Source of the DNA: Bacteroidia bacterium
Lineage (GTDB): Bacteria > Bacteroidota > Bacteroidia > Bacteroidales > VadinHA17
Length of the DNA: 56,657 bases
Direction: 5' to 3'
Assembly (NCBI GenBank): GCA_026391595.1
Contig: JAPLDY010000152.1
Coordinates: 1 to 56,657, forward strand
Both the position numbers and the translations under genes were made by a program. Positions 1 through 10,140 of the stretch are shown here, piece after piece. Numbering within the stretch: position 1 is the stretch's first letter; every line of letters starts with the position of its first letter. Under the pieces are notes generated by a model. That model made no database searches, had not been told where the DNA came from, and saw only the letters and a list, made by a program, of their open reading frames with translations.

Positions 1-1407
1 AAGATCACCATAGATCAGAGGATTTGTGCTTGAGTTAGCTATGTACAACTTGTTACTGCTTGTTTCACCGGCTCCTGCCTGGTAGCCAAGAAAAACATTA
101 TAGTTTCCTGTCCTCATTGCAGCGCCTGCAGATGCTCCGACTATTGTATTGTATGATGCATTTTCAAGAACAGTTCCGGTGAACGAACCTACAAGTGTAT
201 TGTAATTTCCAGCAGGATCTGCCGGATCATTATCCGGACCTCCTCTCCCTGCCTCAGCTCCGAGGAAGGTGTTCCCGCTGCCACCATCAAACCAATATCC
301 GGAGTTGCTTCCGTAAAACGCATTATTGACACCGCTTGTCATTGCATATCCTGAATTGATACCGTAGTAAGAATTATATCCTCCGGAGGTAGTTTTATAT
401 CCGGCACCTATACCTACAAATGTGTTGTACCAGGCCGTTGTATTGCTACCCCCGGCATCCGGACCAAGGAAAACATTACATATTCCTGAAGTGTTTGCAT
501 ATCCTGCATTATATCCCACAAAAAGATTTTTATAACCGTATGTTGAACTAAATCCCGCCTGATAACCTAGAAAAGAGTTATAAAGACCTCCGCTCAAAGG
601 TTTCAGATGAATTCCAGCATCCTGTCCTATAAGATAATTTTCTTTTGTTATGTTGAGGAAATTTCCCAACGGAGTCCCTTTAGAGATATCAAAGCCACCA
701 ACGGCAAATCCTCCTTTTACAGCCTTGGCCGGATTATCATTCACATAGATCCTTGTACTATCAGATGTTACCCTTAAATATTCCTGGTTTCCCTTTGTCC
801 CGTCAAATCCTCCGACTGCAAATCCGCCCTTGACACCTTTTGCATCTCCGTCGCTGACATATATCCTTACTCCCTCACTGTAAACCGCAAAAATTGTTTG
901 TCCTCCTTTGTTTTTTACTTCGAACAACGCTTCGGTGGGATCAGTGACTACTCCTTTTATGTTCAGTTCCGGTAGTACACCGCTTACATTGCCCGCCACA
1001 TAAGCATAAGGCACTGAATATAGCTGAGCATCCCCCATAAGCAGCCATTCTCCTTTAAAATATATTGATGTTCTAAGGTAAAGAGGTTGATTTAGCCAAT
1101 TGATCTCTGTAAAACTGCCCAATGACCCTCCGGATTGTTCCGCCAGCAGATCTCCCACAATCAGTTTGAAAAGACCAAATTTGTCTGTAGTAACTAAATG
1201 TTCCTCTTCCCATAACACATTGAGTGGTGTTATTGTCTGTAGTATTCCTATCCTGATCTTAAGTTCAACATCCGAAAGGATAGTTCCTTCACCATCACGT
1301 GCTATTGCCTGATAATTGAATCCCCGGGGCACCTGGGATATTGCGGCTGTACAAATGGCACTCAATACCATTGTAAACAGGATTCCTTTGAGCAGAACAT
1401 GTTTCAT
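1..1407 (-). CDS. Secreted repeat protein with YadA/trimeric-autotransporter head-like repeats (C-terminus beyond window)
   Basis: Reverse-strand reading from ATG at 1407: MKHVLLKGILFTMVLSAICTAAISQVPRGFNYQAIARDGEGTILSD...; distal part has NTFLGAEAG / NTIVGASAG / NVFLGYQAG-type repeats; open at window edge, so not in ORF track. Confidence 0.75.
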   Translation of the reverse strand, partial: MKHVLLKGILFTMVLSAICTAAISQVPRGFNYQAIARDGEGTILSDVELKIRIGILQTITPLNVLWEEEHLVTTDKFGLFKLIVGDLLAEQSGGSLGSFTEINWLNQPLYLRTSIYFKGEWLLMGDAQLYSVPYAYVAGNVSGVLPELNIKGVVTDPTEALFEVKNKGGQTIFAVYSEGVRIYVSDGDAKGVKGGFAVGGFDGTKGNQEYLRVTSDSTRIYVNDNPAKAVKGGFAVGGFDISKGTPLGNFLNITKENYLIGQDAGIHLKPLSGGLYNSFLGYQAGFSSTYGYKNLFVGYNAGYANTSGICNVFLGPDAGGSNTTAWYNTFVGIGAGYKTTSGGYNSYYGINSGYAMTSGVNNAFYGSNSGYWFDGGSGNTFLGAEAGRGGPDNDPADPAGNYNTLVGSFTGTVLENASYNTIVGASAGAAMRTGNYNVFLGYQAGAGETSSNKLYIANSSTNPLIYGDL

Positions 1408-1624
1408 AGGACTGGCATTAAATGAATTAAAAGAAAAAAGATACGGCAAATTTTGAAACAAATCAATATTATTTTGACTAACTGATCAAAATGGGCAATA
1501 AATACTCAATATGCTTACATGGAATAAATAGAAAAAGGACTCAATCTGAAGTTAGAACATTTGAACATTCGAATTAAGAATGCAGAACTGCTGTTCTGAT
1601 TTCTTAATTCGTTTGTTCTTCATT

Positions 1625-3040
1625 CTACTTTATTTTTTCAAGATCGAGGTAGCTTACAACTTCTCCTGTTGCCTCCCCTTGCCCGGCCATAGGGCAGCCG
1701 GGAACCGGGCAGTTGATTACCTTATGTTCATTGTTATCGGCAGGCTCCCATCCGAGAAGAAGATAAAGAGTGAAAAAGCCAAGAATGTAAGCCACTGCTA
1801 TATGCCATCCTTTCTTGAGCCAGAGCAAAACATTCCGTCCTTCGGGGAATTTGTTTGTAATCGCAACACCAGCCGAAGAGCCGAACCAGATCATCGATCC
1901 TCCGAATCCTACTGTGTACGCAAGCATCCCCCAGTCATAATGTCCCTGGTCGAGGCAAAGTTTTGTAAGAGGGATGTTATCAAAAACCGATGAAAGGAAC
2001 CCAAGTGCAAAGGCGGTCCCCCATGATGCATTGGGAAGTTCTTCAACAGGCATTAGTGATGCACACGTAACAAGACAAAGAAGGAAAATAGTTCCTTTCA
2101 GGGCTCCGGGCACTTCTTTCCACGGAACCGGTCTTAATAAAACTCCAATGACTATTGCAATCCAGACGCCAAGCGCTGGCATGTCATAGAGAATATTGGA
2201 TATTATGGCACCTGCGAGGATCAGAACAACATTGACCAGCTTCAGCCAGTCGATTCTTACATTCTCAGCTGCCGTTTTCTGTATTCTTTGGAATTTATCC
2301 TGCTGGTGAGCTGCAAACCATGCAAAGAAAAGCAATGCAACAATTGCAGCGACATACCCGTGGAGAACATTGAACGCCGCAACCCCATCGATCCACATCA
2401 TTGTTGTAGTTGTGTCACCAACCACGCTTCCACATCCACCTGCATTGCTTGCTGCTACTATGGCCGCAATATAGCCGATATGAACTTTGTTCTTGAAAAC
2501 AACGAGTGCAATTGTACCTCCGATTAAAGCGGCAGCAATATTATCCAGGAATGATGAAAGAACAAATACAAAGATCAGTAACAGAAAAGGGCCTTTCCAG
2601 TCATCAGGCAGGTACCGCGGAAGTACCTCCGGAACATGTGATTCCTCGAAAATCTTTGAGAGGACCGCAAATCCCAGAAGCAATCCCAGAAGATTGAGAA
2701 TAATTCCCCATTCTCCCTGCCTCAGATCTTTGTCCATAAGTTGTTCACCGAACGGGGTTGTTCCAAACATGTGTTCCCCCAGATTAAAAGCGGGATCGAA
2801 AATGAACTTGAATGTCAGAAGAACAGCAAGACCAATAACTGCCACCCAGAAAGTATGCTTGTGAAACAGGGCTACACCAAGCAATATCAGTCCAAAGATT
2901 ATAAATTCTGCCCTAACGGGTCCAATGGAGGGAATATTTCCATCTGCTGCAAGAAGTGTAACCGGTGACAGGAGTATTAATAAGAAAATGAATAGCCTTT
3001 TGCTGTTGCTTTTCAGTAAAGACATAATGGCATTTTTCAT
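1625..3040 (-). CDS. nhaD: NhaD-type Na+/H+ antiporter / citrate-transporter-like (IT superfamily) permease
   Basis: 471 aa, about 12 hydrophobic segments; motifs SSFLDNIAAALIGGT and SNAGGCGSVVGDTTTTMMW, SSVFDNIPLTKL typical of the family. Confidence 0.75.
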   Translation of the reverse strand: MKNAIMSLLKSNSKRLFIFLLILLSPVTLLAADGNIPSIGPVRAEFIIFGLILLGVALFHKHTFWVAVIGLAVLLTFKFIFDPAFNLGEHMFGTTPFGEQLMDKDLRQGEWGIILNLLGLLLGFAVLSKIFEESHVPEVLPRYLPDDWKGPFLLLIFVFVLSSFLDNIAAALIGGTIALVVFKNKVHIGYIAAIVAASNAGGCGSVVGDTTTTMMWIDGVAAFNVLHGYVAAIVALLFFAWFAAHQQDKFQRIQKTAAENVRIDWLKLVNVVLILAGAIISNILYDMPALGVWIAIVIGVLLRPVPWKEVPGALKGTIFLLCLVTCASLMPVEELPNASWGTAFALGFLSSVFDNIPLTKLCLDQGHYDWGMLAYTVGFGGSMIWFGSSAGVAITNKFPEGRNVLLWLKKGWHIAVAYILGFFTLYLLLGWEPADNNEHKVINCPVPGCPMAGQGEATGEVVSYLDLEKIK

Positions 3041-3283
3041 ATTATCAGGGAACTATGTTTTTTCAGGGCACCAATATAGAAATATTTTTGCGTTGCATTC
3101 ACAGACCTAAATCATCTTTTTAAGCTTTATTTAAAGCTCCGGAATTGATAATTTTGGTGCCCTGGTTTATAGCCTTTGAGGATATTTTTATATTTTTGTG
3201 TGTTTATTTAGATTAAATCTAATTAACAAATATGATCCTTAGAGAGGAAATCAATTTTTATTGCCCCGGCCCTAAAGGGTGAA

Positions 3284-3336
3284 AATTGATTTTCTTTGCT
3301 CCCTTCAGGTTATGGGGCAAACAAAGAAAATCAATT
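3284..3336. repeat. Perfect 15-bp inverted repeat AATTGATTTTCTTTG / CAAAGAAAATCAATT
   Basis: 3284-3298 and 3322-3336 are exact reverse complements, with a nearby GGAAATCAATTTTTATTGCCCC at 3246-3267. Confidence 0.85.
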
Positions 3337-3405
3337 GAAGGAATAACATTATTAATAGCAGTTTGTTATTCTATGAGGCAATATGGAGATTTGAAAGCAA
3401 TATAG

Positions 3406-4854
3406 ATGGAGAAAGATCAGGATAAAATAATAAGTGATGTAACTTCCGGTGATTACAAGTACGGATTCTATACCGATATTGAAACTGATAGGATTACTAA
3501 GGGACTTAATGAAGAGGTCGTCCGTATTATTTCAAAAAAGAAAAATGAACCCGAATGGCTTCTTGAATTCAGACTCAAGGCATTCCGTCACTGGAAAACG
3601 ATGAAGATGCCAGGATGGGCAAACCTTAAGATACCATCAATTGATTACCAGGATATTATATATTATGCTGCTCCAATGCAGAAGATATCTCCTCAAAGTC
3701 TTGATGATATTGACCCTGAACTGAAGAAGACATTTGACAAGCTTGGCATCCCGCTTGAAGAACAGAAACACCTTACAGGAGTTGCCGTTGATGCTGTAAT
3801 GGATAGCGTATCCGTAAAAACAACTTTCAGGGAAACGCTTGCCGAATCAGGTATCATCTTTTGCTCGTTTAGCGATGCAGTGAAAGAGTACCCCGATCTG
3901 GTGAAAAGATATATGGGCACCGTAGTACCTTACACTGATAATTTCTTTGCATCACTTAATTCAGCAGTGTTCAGCGACGGCTCATTCTGTTATATCCCGA
4001 AAGGCGTTCGCTGTCCGATGGAGCTTTCAACATATTTCAGGATAAACTCTGCAAACACCGGCCAGTTTGAACGCACTCTCCTGGTGGCTGACGAAGAAGC
4101 ATATGTGAGTTACCTTGAAGGATGCACGGCACCAAGGAGAGATGAGAACCAGCTTCATGCCGCTATAGTTGAGATAATTGCAGAGAACAATGCCGAGGTA
4201 AAATATTCAACCGTTCAGAATTGGTACCCCGGTGATAAAGATGGCAGGGGAGGGATATTCAATTTTGTGACAAAACGAGGTTTATGCAGAGGTGAAAACT
4301 CCAAGATATCATGGACTCAGGTTGAGACAGGATCGGCAATAACCTGGAAATATCCATCGTGCATTCTCCGCGGCGATAATTCGACAGGTGAATTCTATTC
4401 CGTTGCTGTGACCAATAATTATCAGCAGGCCGATACTGGAACAAAAATGATACATATCGGAAAAAACACAAAAAGCACAATTGTATCAAAGGGAATTTCT
4501 GCAGGGCATGGACAAAACAGCTATCGCGGTCTCGTAAAGGTTTTGAAAAATGCGACAGGTTCAAGGAATTACTCACAGTGCGATTCGCTTTTGCTAGGAG
4601 ATAAATGCGGAGCCCATACATTCCCCTATATCGAAGTTGATAATCAGTCTGCTGTTGTTGAGCACGAAGCAACAACCTCTAAAATCGGGGAGGACCAGAT
4701 CTTTTATTGCAACCAGAGAGGTATATCGACAGAGGACGCGATAGGACTAATCGTCAATGGTTATGCACGGGAGGTGCTGAATAAGCTTCCGATGGAGTTT
4801 GCTGTTGAAGCTCAGAAACTTCTGCAGATCAGCCTCGAAGGAAGCGTTGGATAA
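3406..4854 (+). CDS. sufB: Fe-S cluster assembly protein SufB
   Basis: 482 aa; SufB-type sequence ([35 protein letters not shown]), first gene of the suf operon. Confidence 0.97.
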   Translation: MEKDQDKIISDVTSGDYKYGFYTDIETDRITKGLNEEVVRIISKKKNEPEWLLEFRLKAFRHWKTMKMPGWANLKIPSIDYQDIIYYAAPMQKISPQSLDDIDPELKKTFDKLGIPLEEQKHLTGVAVDAVMDSVSVKTTFRETLAESGIIFCSFSDAVKEYPDLVKRYMGTVVPYTDNFFASLNSAVFSDGSFCYIPKGVRCPMELSTYFRINSANTGQFERTLLVADEEAYVSYLEGCTAPRRDENQLHAAIVEIIAENNAEVKYSTVQNWYPGDKDGRGGIFNFVTKRGLCRGENSKISWTQVETGSAITWKYPSCILRGDNSTGEFYSVAVTNNYQQADTGTKMIHIGKNTKSTIVSKGISAGHGQNSYRGLVKVLKNATGSRNYSQCDSLLLGDKCGAHTFPYIEVDNQSAVVEHEATTSKIGEDQIFYCNQRGISTEDAIGLIVNGYAREVLNKLPMEFAVEAQKLLQISLEGSVG

Positions 4855-4894
4855 AAGACAAAAGACAAAACACAAAAGATCAAAGAAAGAAATC

Positions 4895-5650
4895 ATGCTT
4901 GTAATTGATAATCTGAAGGCTGAAATTGATGGTAAGAATATCCTTAAGGGCATAAGCCTGCAGGTGAAGGAAGGAGAAGTCCATGCCATCATGGGACCTA
5001 ATGGTTCGGGTAAAAGCACACTCGCAGCAGTGCTTGCCGGAAGGGAATTTGCCAAAGTGACGGAGGGAACCATTACTTACATGGGAAAGAACCTTTTTGA
5101 GATGGCTGCTGAGGAGCGTTCCAGGGCAGGAATATTCCTGGGATTCCAGTATCCGATAGAAATTCCGGGTGTGAGCATGGTCAACTTCATGAAGACAGCC
5201 GTCAACGAACATCGCAAATATAAAGGCCTTGAGCCTCTTTCAGCTTCCGATTTCCTGAAGCTGATGCGGGAGAAAAAAGAGCTTGTTGAGATAGATTCCA
5301 AGCTCGCAAACAGGTCGGTCAACGAGGGATTCAGCGGAGGTGAAAAAAAGAAGAACGAGATCTTCCAGATGGCAATGCTGGAACCAAAGCTGGCAATACT
5401 GGATGAGACAGACTCGGGTCTCGATATCGATGCCCTCAGAATTGTTGCCAACGGAGTAAACAAGCTTAAAAGGCCGGATAACTCGGCAATAGTCATAACT
5501 CATTACCAGAGACTCCTCGATTACATTATTCCGGATGTGGTGCATGTGCTCTACGATGGAAGAATCGTCAAGACTGCAGGCAGGGAGCTGGCACTTGAGC
5601 TTGAAGAAAAAGGATATGAGTGGATACGGAAAGAAGTTGAGGAGTCATGA
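4895..5650 (+). CDS. sufC: Fe-S cluster assembly ATPase SufC
   Basis: Walker A GPNGSGKST, signature FSGGEKKKNEI, LDETDSGLDID; start placed at ATG 4895 (MLVIDNLKAEIDG) rather than the ORF start 4799. Confidence 0.97.
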   Translation: MLVIDNLKAEIDGKNILKGISLQVKEGEVHAIMGPNGSGKSTLAAVLAGREFAKVTEGTITYMGKNLFEMAAEERSRAGIFLGFQYPIEIPGVSMVNFMKTAVNEHRKYKGLEPLSASDFLKLMREKKELVEIDSKLANRSVNEGFSGGEKKKNEIFQMAMLEPKLAILDETDSGLDIDALRIVANGVNKLKRPDNSAIVITHYQRLLDYIIPDVVHVLYDGRIVKTAGRELALELEEKGYEWIRKEVEES

Positions 5651-7005
5651 GCAACCAGGCAGAAAGATCGGAACAGTATCTTAATTTTTATAAGGAAAAC
5701 ATTAAGAGGATATCGGAGAGTTCGTCTCCGTATATAAACTCTTTCCGCGAGGCTGCCATAGAGAAGTTCTGTCAGCTCGGCATCCCGACCAGAAAGAATG
5801 AATCTTACAGATATACCAATCTCGACACCTTTTTTAATCATGATTTTAAGAGTTACTTCCTGCCTTCTGAATCCGATTTTGCGATGGCAGAAGAGTTCAG
5901 ATGCGATGTCACCGACCTCGATGCACATGGTCTGGTTCTTTTAAATGGATTTTATCCTACATTAAACGACAAGCTCCGGCAGCTTCCCGGAGGGATATGG
6001 ATAGGGAGCTTGAACGAAGCATCGAAAAAATTCAGCGACAAGATAGAGAAGCATTACGGAAAATATGTCAACGGAAATTCCGACGGTCTTGTTCATCTCA
6101 ACACAGCAATGGCTTCAGATGGTGTTTTTATATGGGTGCCTGAAGGAGTTGTACTTAAGAAAGCTATACAAATCGTCAATCTTGTTCAGTCTGATCAGGA
6201 TATCTTCAACCAGCACCGGAGCCTTATAATCGTTGAGAAAAATGCTGATGTCACTCTGATCATATGCGACCATACCCTTTCACCCCAGAAGTTTCTTACA
6301 AATGCAGTTACTGAGGTTTATATTGGTGAGAATGCACATTTTGACATTATACGAGTGCAGAACGAACATAACAATGCTGCCAAGATCACACATACCTTCA
6401 TCCATCAGGAGAGGAACAGCAATGCTTCTTCAAATAATATTACACTTCATGGAGGACTTGTACGCAACAGCACACATCATTATCTTGGCGGAGAAGGAGC
6501 AGAGTGTAATTCGTACGGACTCTATCTGGCAGATAAGTTTCAGCATATCGATAATTTTGTGAATGTCGACCATGCCTTCCCGAATTGCACAAGCAATCAG
6601 CTTTTTAAGGGGGTGCTTGATGATATGGCTACCGGAGCATTCAACGGCCGTATATATGTTCATAAGGATGCCCAGGGTACCGTAGCCTACCAGAAGAACA
6701 ACAACATACTTCTCACCGACGATGCCAAAATGGATACCAAACCCCAGCTTGAGATCTATGCCGATGATGTCAAGTGCAGTCATGGGGCAACAGTTGGACA
6801 GCTTGACGATGATGCACTTTTCTATCTCAGATCAAGGGGTATCGATAAGCGCCAGGCACGGCTGATGCTTATGTTCGGATTTGCCCATGAAGTGATACAG
6901 AATATCAAGGTTGAGGCCTTGCAGGAGAGAATGGATAATCTCGTGATGCAGAGACTCAAAGGTGAGTTGTCGCGATGTGCCAGCTGTATGGTTAAATGCG
7001 GTTAA
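5647..7005 (+). CDS. sufD: Fe-S cluster assembly protein SufD
   Basis: SufBD family C-terminal core KCSHGATVGQLDDDALFYLRSRGI; overlaps sufC stop by ATGA. Confidence 0.95.
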   Translation: MSNQAERSEQYLNFYKENIKRISESSSPYINSFREAAIEKFCQLGIPTRKNESYRYTNLDTFFNHDFKSYFLPSESDFAMAEEFRCDVTDLDAHGLVLLNGFYPTLNDKLRQLPGGIWIGSLNEASKKFSDKIEKHYGKYVNGNSDGLVHLNTAMASDGVFIWVPEGVVLKKAIQIVNLVQSDQDIFNQHRSLIIVEKNADVTLIICDHTLSPQKFLTNAVTEVYIGENAHFDIIRVQNEHNNAAKITHTFIHQERNSNASSNNITLHGGLVRNSTHHYLGGEGAECNSYGLYLADKFQHIDNFVNVDHAFPNCTSNQLFKGVLDDMATGAFNGRIYVHKDAQGTVAYQKNNNILLTDDAKMDTKPQLEIYADDVKCSHGATVGQLDDDALFYLRSRGIDKRQARLMLMFGFAHEVIQNIKVEALQERMDNLVMQRLKGELSRCASCMVKCG

Positions 7006-8234
7006 TTATTCATGAAGTGAAAGATATAACCCACATAAGAGCAGACTTCCCGATACTTAAAACAAAGGTTTACGGGAAACCGCTTGTATATTTCGACAAC
7101 GGAGCAACCACTCAAAAACCTCAATGCGTTATAGATACTGTAAGTGATGTGTTTACATCCTATAATGCAAATATTCACCGCGGTATTCATTCACTAAGTG
7201 ATAAGGCCTCGGAAGAATATGAAAAGGCCAGAGAAAAAGTCAGATCATTCATAAATGCAGGTAAACGGGAAGAAATTGTCTTCACCTCGGGCGCGACCAG
7301 TTCTATAAATGCGGTTGCGTTTTCTTTCGGTGAACGCTTTATTGAAAATGGTGATGAGATAATTATAAGTCATCTTGAACATCATGCCAACATAGTGCCC
7401 TGGCAGATGATGTGCGAAAGGAGAGGCGCGAAGCTTAAAGTAATTCCGATAAATGACAATGGCGAGATCATACTCGGGGAGTACTATAAATTACTATCCT
7501 TCAAAACCAAACTGGTAGCAATAGCACAAGTCTCAAATGCCCTGGGAATAATCCTTCCTGTTAAAGAAATTATTGAAGCTGCTCATTCTGCGAATGTGCC
7601 TGTTCTTGTTGACGGAGCACAGGGTGTTCAGCACGGTGTGACCGATGTCTGTGCATTTGATTGTGATTTTTATGTTTTCTCCGGTCATAAAATATATGGT
7701 CCGACAGGTATTGGCGTTCTCTATGGAAAAGAAAAATGGCTCGCAGAACTGCCTCCTTACCAGGGAGGTGGTGATATGGTTGAGAACGTTACATTTGAAA
7801 AGACCACCTATAATGAGCTTCCTTTTAAATTCGAAGCCGGAACGATGAACTTCCCCGGAGCAATAGGTCTTGGAACCGCATTGGATTATCTGCTTTCGTT
7901 AGGAAGGGAAAATATTGCAGCACGGGAAAAGGAGCTGCTCGACTATGCAACGAATAGATTGTCAGGCATCGAGGGATTGCATATTTATGGGGGATCCCCT
8001 TTTAAAATTTCAACCATCTCATTCCTTCTGAATAACATACACCAGTACGATACCGGCATGATACTCGACAAGCTTGGCATTGCTGTCAGGACCGGCACTC
8101 ACTGTGCCCAGCCGGTGATGGACAGGTTTGGAATCGACGGCACAGTGCGTGCATCAATGTGCTTCTATAATACAATAGAGGAGATCGAATACCTTGGCAC
8201 GGGAATTGAAAAAGTAATTTCCATGTTTTCTTAG
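6996..8234 (+). CDS. sufS: Cysteine desulfurase SufS
   Basis: PLP class V aminotransferase; VFSGHKIYGPTGIGVLYG, RTGTHCAQPVMDRFG. Confidence 0.96.
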   Translation: MRLIIHEVKDITHIRADFPILKTKVYGKPLVYFDNGATTQKPQCVIDTVSDVFTSYNANIHRGIHSLSDKASEEYEKAREKVRSFINAGKREEIVFTSGATSSINAVAFSFGERFIENGDEIIISHLEHHANIVPWQMMCERRGAKLKVIPINDNGEIILGEYYKLLSFKTKLVAIAQVSNALGIILPVKEIIEAAHSANVPVLVDGAQGVQHGVTDVCAFDCDFYVFSGHKIYGPTGIGVLYGKEKWLAELPPYQGGGDMVENVTFEKTTYNELPFKFEAGTMNFPGAIGLGTALDYLLSLGRENIAAREKELLDYATNRLSGIEGLHIYGGSPFKISTISFLLNNIHQYDTGMILDKLGIAVRTGTHCAQPVMDRFGIDGTVRASMCFYNTIEEIEYLGTGIEKVISMFS

Positions 8235-8235
8235 A

Positions 8236-8670
8236 TTGAATTTTATGACAGTCAATCAGGTTCAGGACGCAATAGCAGATGAGTTTTCAGTATTTGATGA
8301 CTGGATGGATAAGTACAATCTTCTCATTGATATGGGGAAAGATCTTCCTGCAATAGATCCCAAATTCAAGATGAAGGATTTTCTCATCGAAGGATGCCAG
8401 TCAAAGGTTTGGCTTCATCCTGAATTCAGGGAAAACAGGGTATTCTTCACTGCTGACAGCGATGCCATAATTACAAAAGGCATTGTAGGACTTCTTATCA
8501 GAGTACTTTCCGGAAGAACGCCTGATGAGATCATTTCCGCTGAACTCTGGTTCATCGACAAAATAGGCTTGAAGCAGAATCTTTCACCTACAAGATCAAA
8601 TGGCCTTCTGTCAATGGTGCGGCAGATGAAACTTTATGCAATGGCATATAAGGCGACAGGCTCCCGATAG
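8236..8670 (+). CDS. sufE: SufE family sulfur acceptor protein
   Basis: SufE-like: EGCQSKVWL motif, position directly after sufS. Confidence 0.93.
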   Translation: MNFMTVNQVQDAIADEFSVFDDWMDKYNLLIDMGKDLPAIDPKFKMKDFLIEGCQSKVWLHPEFRENRVFFTADSDAIITKGIVGLLIRVLSGRTPDEIISAELWFIDKIGLKQNLSPTRSNGLLSMVRQMKLYAMAYKATGSR

Positions 8671-8679
8671 CTATCGGGA
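8662..8679. repeat. 18-nt perfect palindrome TCCCGATAGCTATCGGGA overlapping the sufE stop codon
   Basis: Exact self-complementarity; sufE TAG is at 8668-8670. Confidence 0.9.
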
Positions 8680-8782
8680 AGGCACCAGACATCAGGAAAT
8701 TCAAATGGTTCCCCTCCCGGGAGAGCCTGTCCCGACGGTACGGCGGGAGGCTAGGGGTGGGTTAGATTTAATAAATTCTATT

Positions 8783-9103
8783 ATGGATGCTACAGAACAG
8801 CTTGAAATAGAAACACGGATCATCGGAGTGCTCAAGAGCATATTCGATCCTGAGATACCAGTCAATATCTATGACCTTGGTCTTATTTACAACATCAATA
8901 TCGACGACGATCATATTGTTCATATTACCATGACGCTTACAGCACCAAACTGTCCGATGGCAGAACAGCTCATCGAAGAGGTCAAATATAAAGCAGGGGG
9001 GACGAAGGGTGTGAAAGACATTGACCTGAAGCTTACCTTTACTCCGCGATGGGATAAGAACATGCTTAGCGATGAGGCGAAGCTTGAACTCGGATTCCTT
9101 TAA
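8783..9103 (+). CDS. sufT: DUF59 / SufT-like metal-sulfur cluster assembly factor
   Basis: MDATEQLEIETRIIGVLKSIFDPEIPVNIYDLGLIYNI...TMTLTAPNCPMAEQL; start at ATG 8783. Confidence 0.85.
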   Translation: MDATEQLEIETRIIGVLKSIFDPEIPVNIYDLGLIYNINIDDDHIVHITMTLTAPNCPMAEQLIEEVKYKAGGTKGVKDIDLKLTFTPRWDKNMLSDEAKLELGFL

Positions 9104-9117
9104 AAACATTCCCTGTT

Positions 9118-10062
9118 ATGTCACCTAGTGAAAAAAATCTATCTGCGCTGATCAAGGCTAAAGCCCGTGAACTTAATTTTGATATCTGCGGAATTGCAAA
9201 AACCCGCAAGATGACAGAACGGGCAGAAATTTTACAGAAATGGTGCGAGGCGGGGATGAACGACAATATGTCGTACCTGGAGAGGAATACCGAAAATCGG
9301 GCAGATCCTGACTTATTATTCCCGGGAACCAGGTCGCTTGCGGTTGTGGGATTCAGCTACTACTCAGAATTAAAGCAGATAGATCATAGTGCACCACTTC
9401 TTTCGAGATATACATACGGGATTAATTATCATGATGTTATTGAAAACAAACTTGAGAAGCTCCTTGAATATGTAAAGGTTGAGGTCCCCGGCTGCGAAGG
9501 AAAAATATTTGTCGATTCAGATCCGCTTTTTGAGAAAGGATGGGCTCAGGAAGCAGGGCTGGGGTGGCAGGGGAAGCATTCAATAGTGATCAATAAGGAA
9601 ATTGGATCATTCTTCTTTATCGGAATTATGATGCTGAACATTGACCTTGAATACGATAAGCCTTTGAATAAGGAATATTGCGGCGAATGCAGATTATGTA
9701 CAGATGCCTGCCCGACCGGAGCGATAAATGACGACAGGACAATAGATGCACGGAAATGCATTTCAAACCTCACGATAGAAAACCGGGGGCCGATACCCGA
9801 AGAGTTCATTCCAAAGATGGGAGGAAGAGTTTATGCCTGCGACAAATGTCAGGAAGTATGTCCATGGAATAAGAATGTAAAACCAAATAATCATCCTGAA
9901 TTTGCCATTAATGAGAAAATAGCTGGTATGTCCCGCCAGGATTGGCAATCACTTACTGAGGATCAATTCAAAGAGTTATTCAGCAACACAGCCATGGGAA
10001 GGATAAAATTCGCCGACCTTAAGCGTAATATTGCTGCGGCAATCCTCTCAATGGATTTCTAA
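9118..10062 (+). CDS. queG: Epoxyqueuosine reductase QueG
   Basis: Two 4Fe-4S motifs CGECRLCTDACPTGAI and CDKCQEVCPWN; GWQGKHSIVINKEIGSFFF. Confidence 0.95.
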   Translation: MSPSEKNLSALIKAKARELNFDICGIAKTRKMTERAEILQKWCEAGMNDNMSYLERNTENRADPDLLFPGTRSLAVVGFSYYSELKQIDHSAPLLSRYTYGINYHDVIENKLEKLLEYVKVEVPGCEGKIFVDSDPLFEKGWAQEAGLGWQGKHSIVINKEIGSFFFIGIMMLNIDLEYDKPLNKEYCGECRLCTDACPTGAINDDRTIDARKCISNLTIENRGPIPEEFIPKMGGRVYACDKCQEVCPWNKNVKPNNHPEFAINEKIAGMSRQDWQSLTEDQFKELFSNTAMGRIKFADLKRNIAAAILSMDF

Positions 10063-10107
10063 TAAGACTGATTCTCCAATAAAATTGCAATTTGTTTTTT
10101 ACCTTTC

Positions 10108-10132
10108 CTGTAATAATACGTCTTTATTACAG
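10108..10132. promoter_or_regulatory. 9-bp inverted repeat CTGTAATAA-N7-TTATTACAG in the leader of an ECF sigma gene
   Basis: Exact IR 10108-10116 / 10124-10132, 8 nt before the predicted start. Confidence 0.6.
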
Positions 10133-10140
10133 ATAACAAT

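Noticed and set aside
1580-1993. 137-aa plus-strand ORF overlapping nhaD
   Set aside because: Antisense to the transporter gene; no protein-like features.
4259-4675. 138-aa antisense ORF within sufB
   Set aside because: Fully overlaps a well-supported gene on the other strand; no recognisable protein features.
5077-5496. 139-aa antisense ORF within sufC
   Set aside because: Shadow ORF of a strongly conserved gene.
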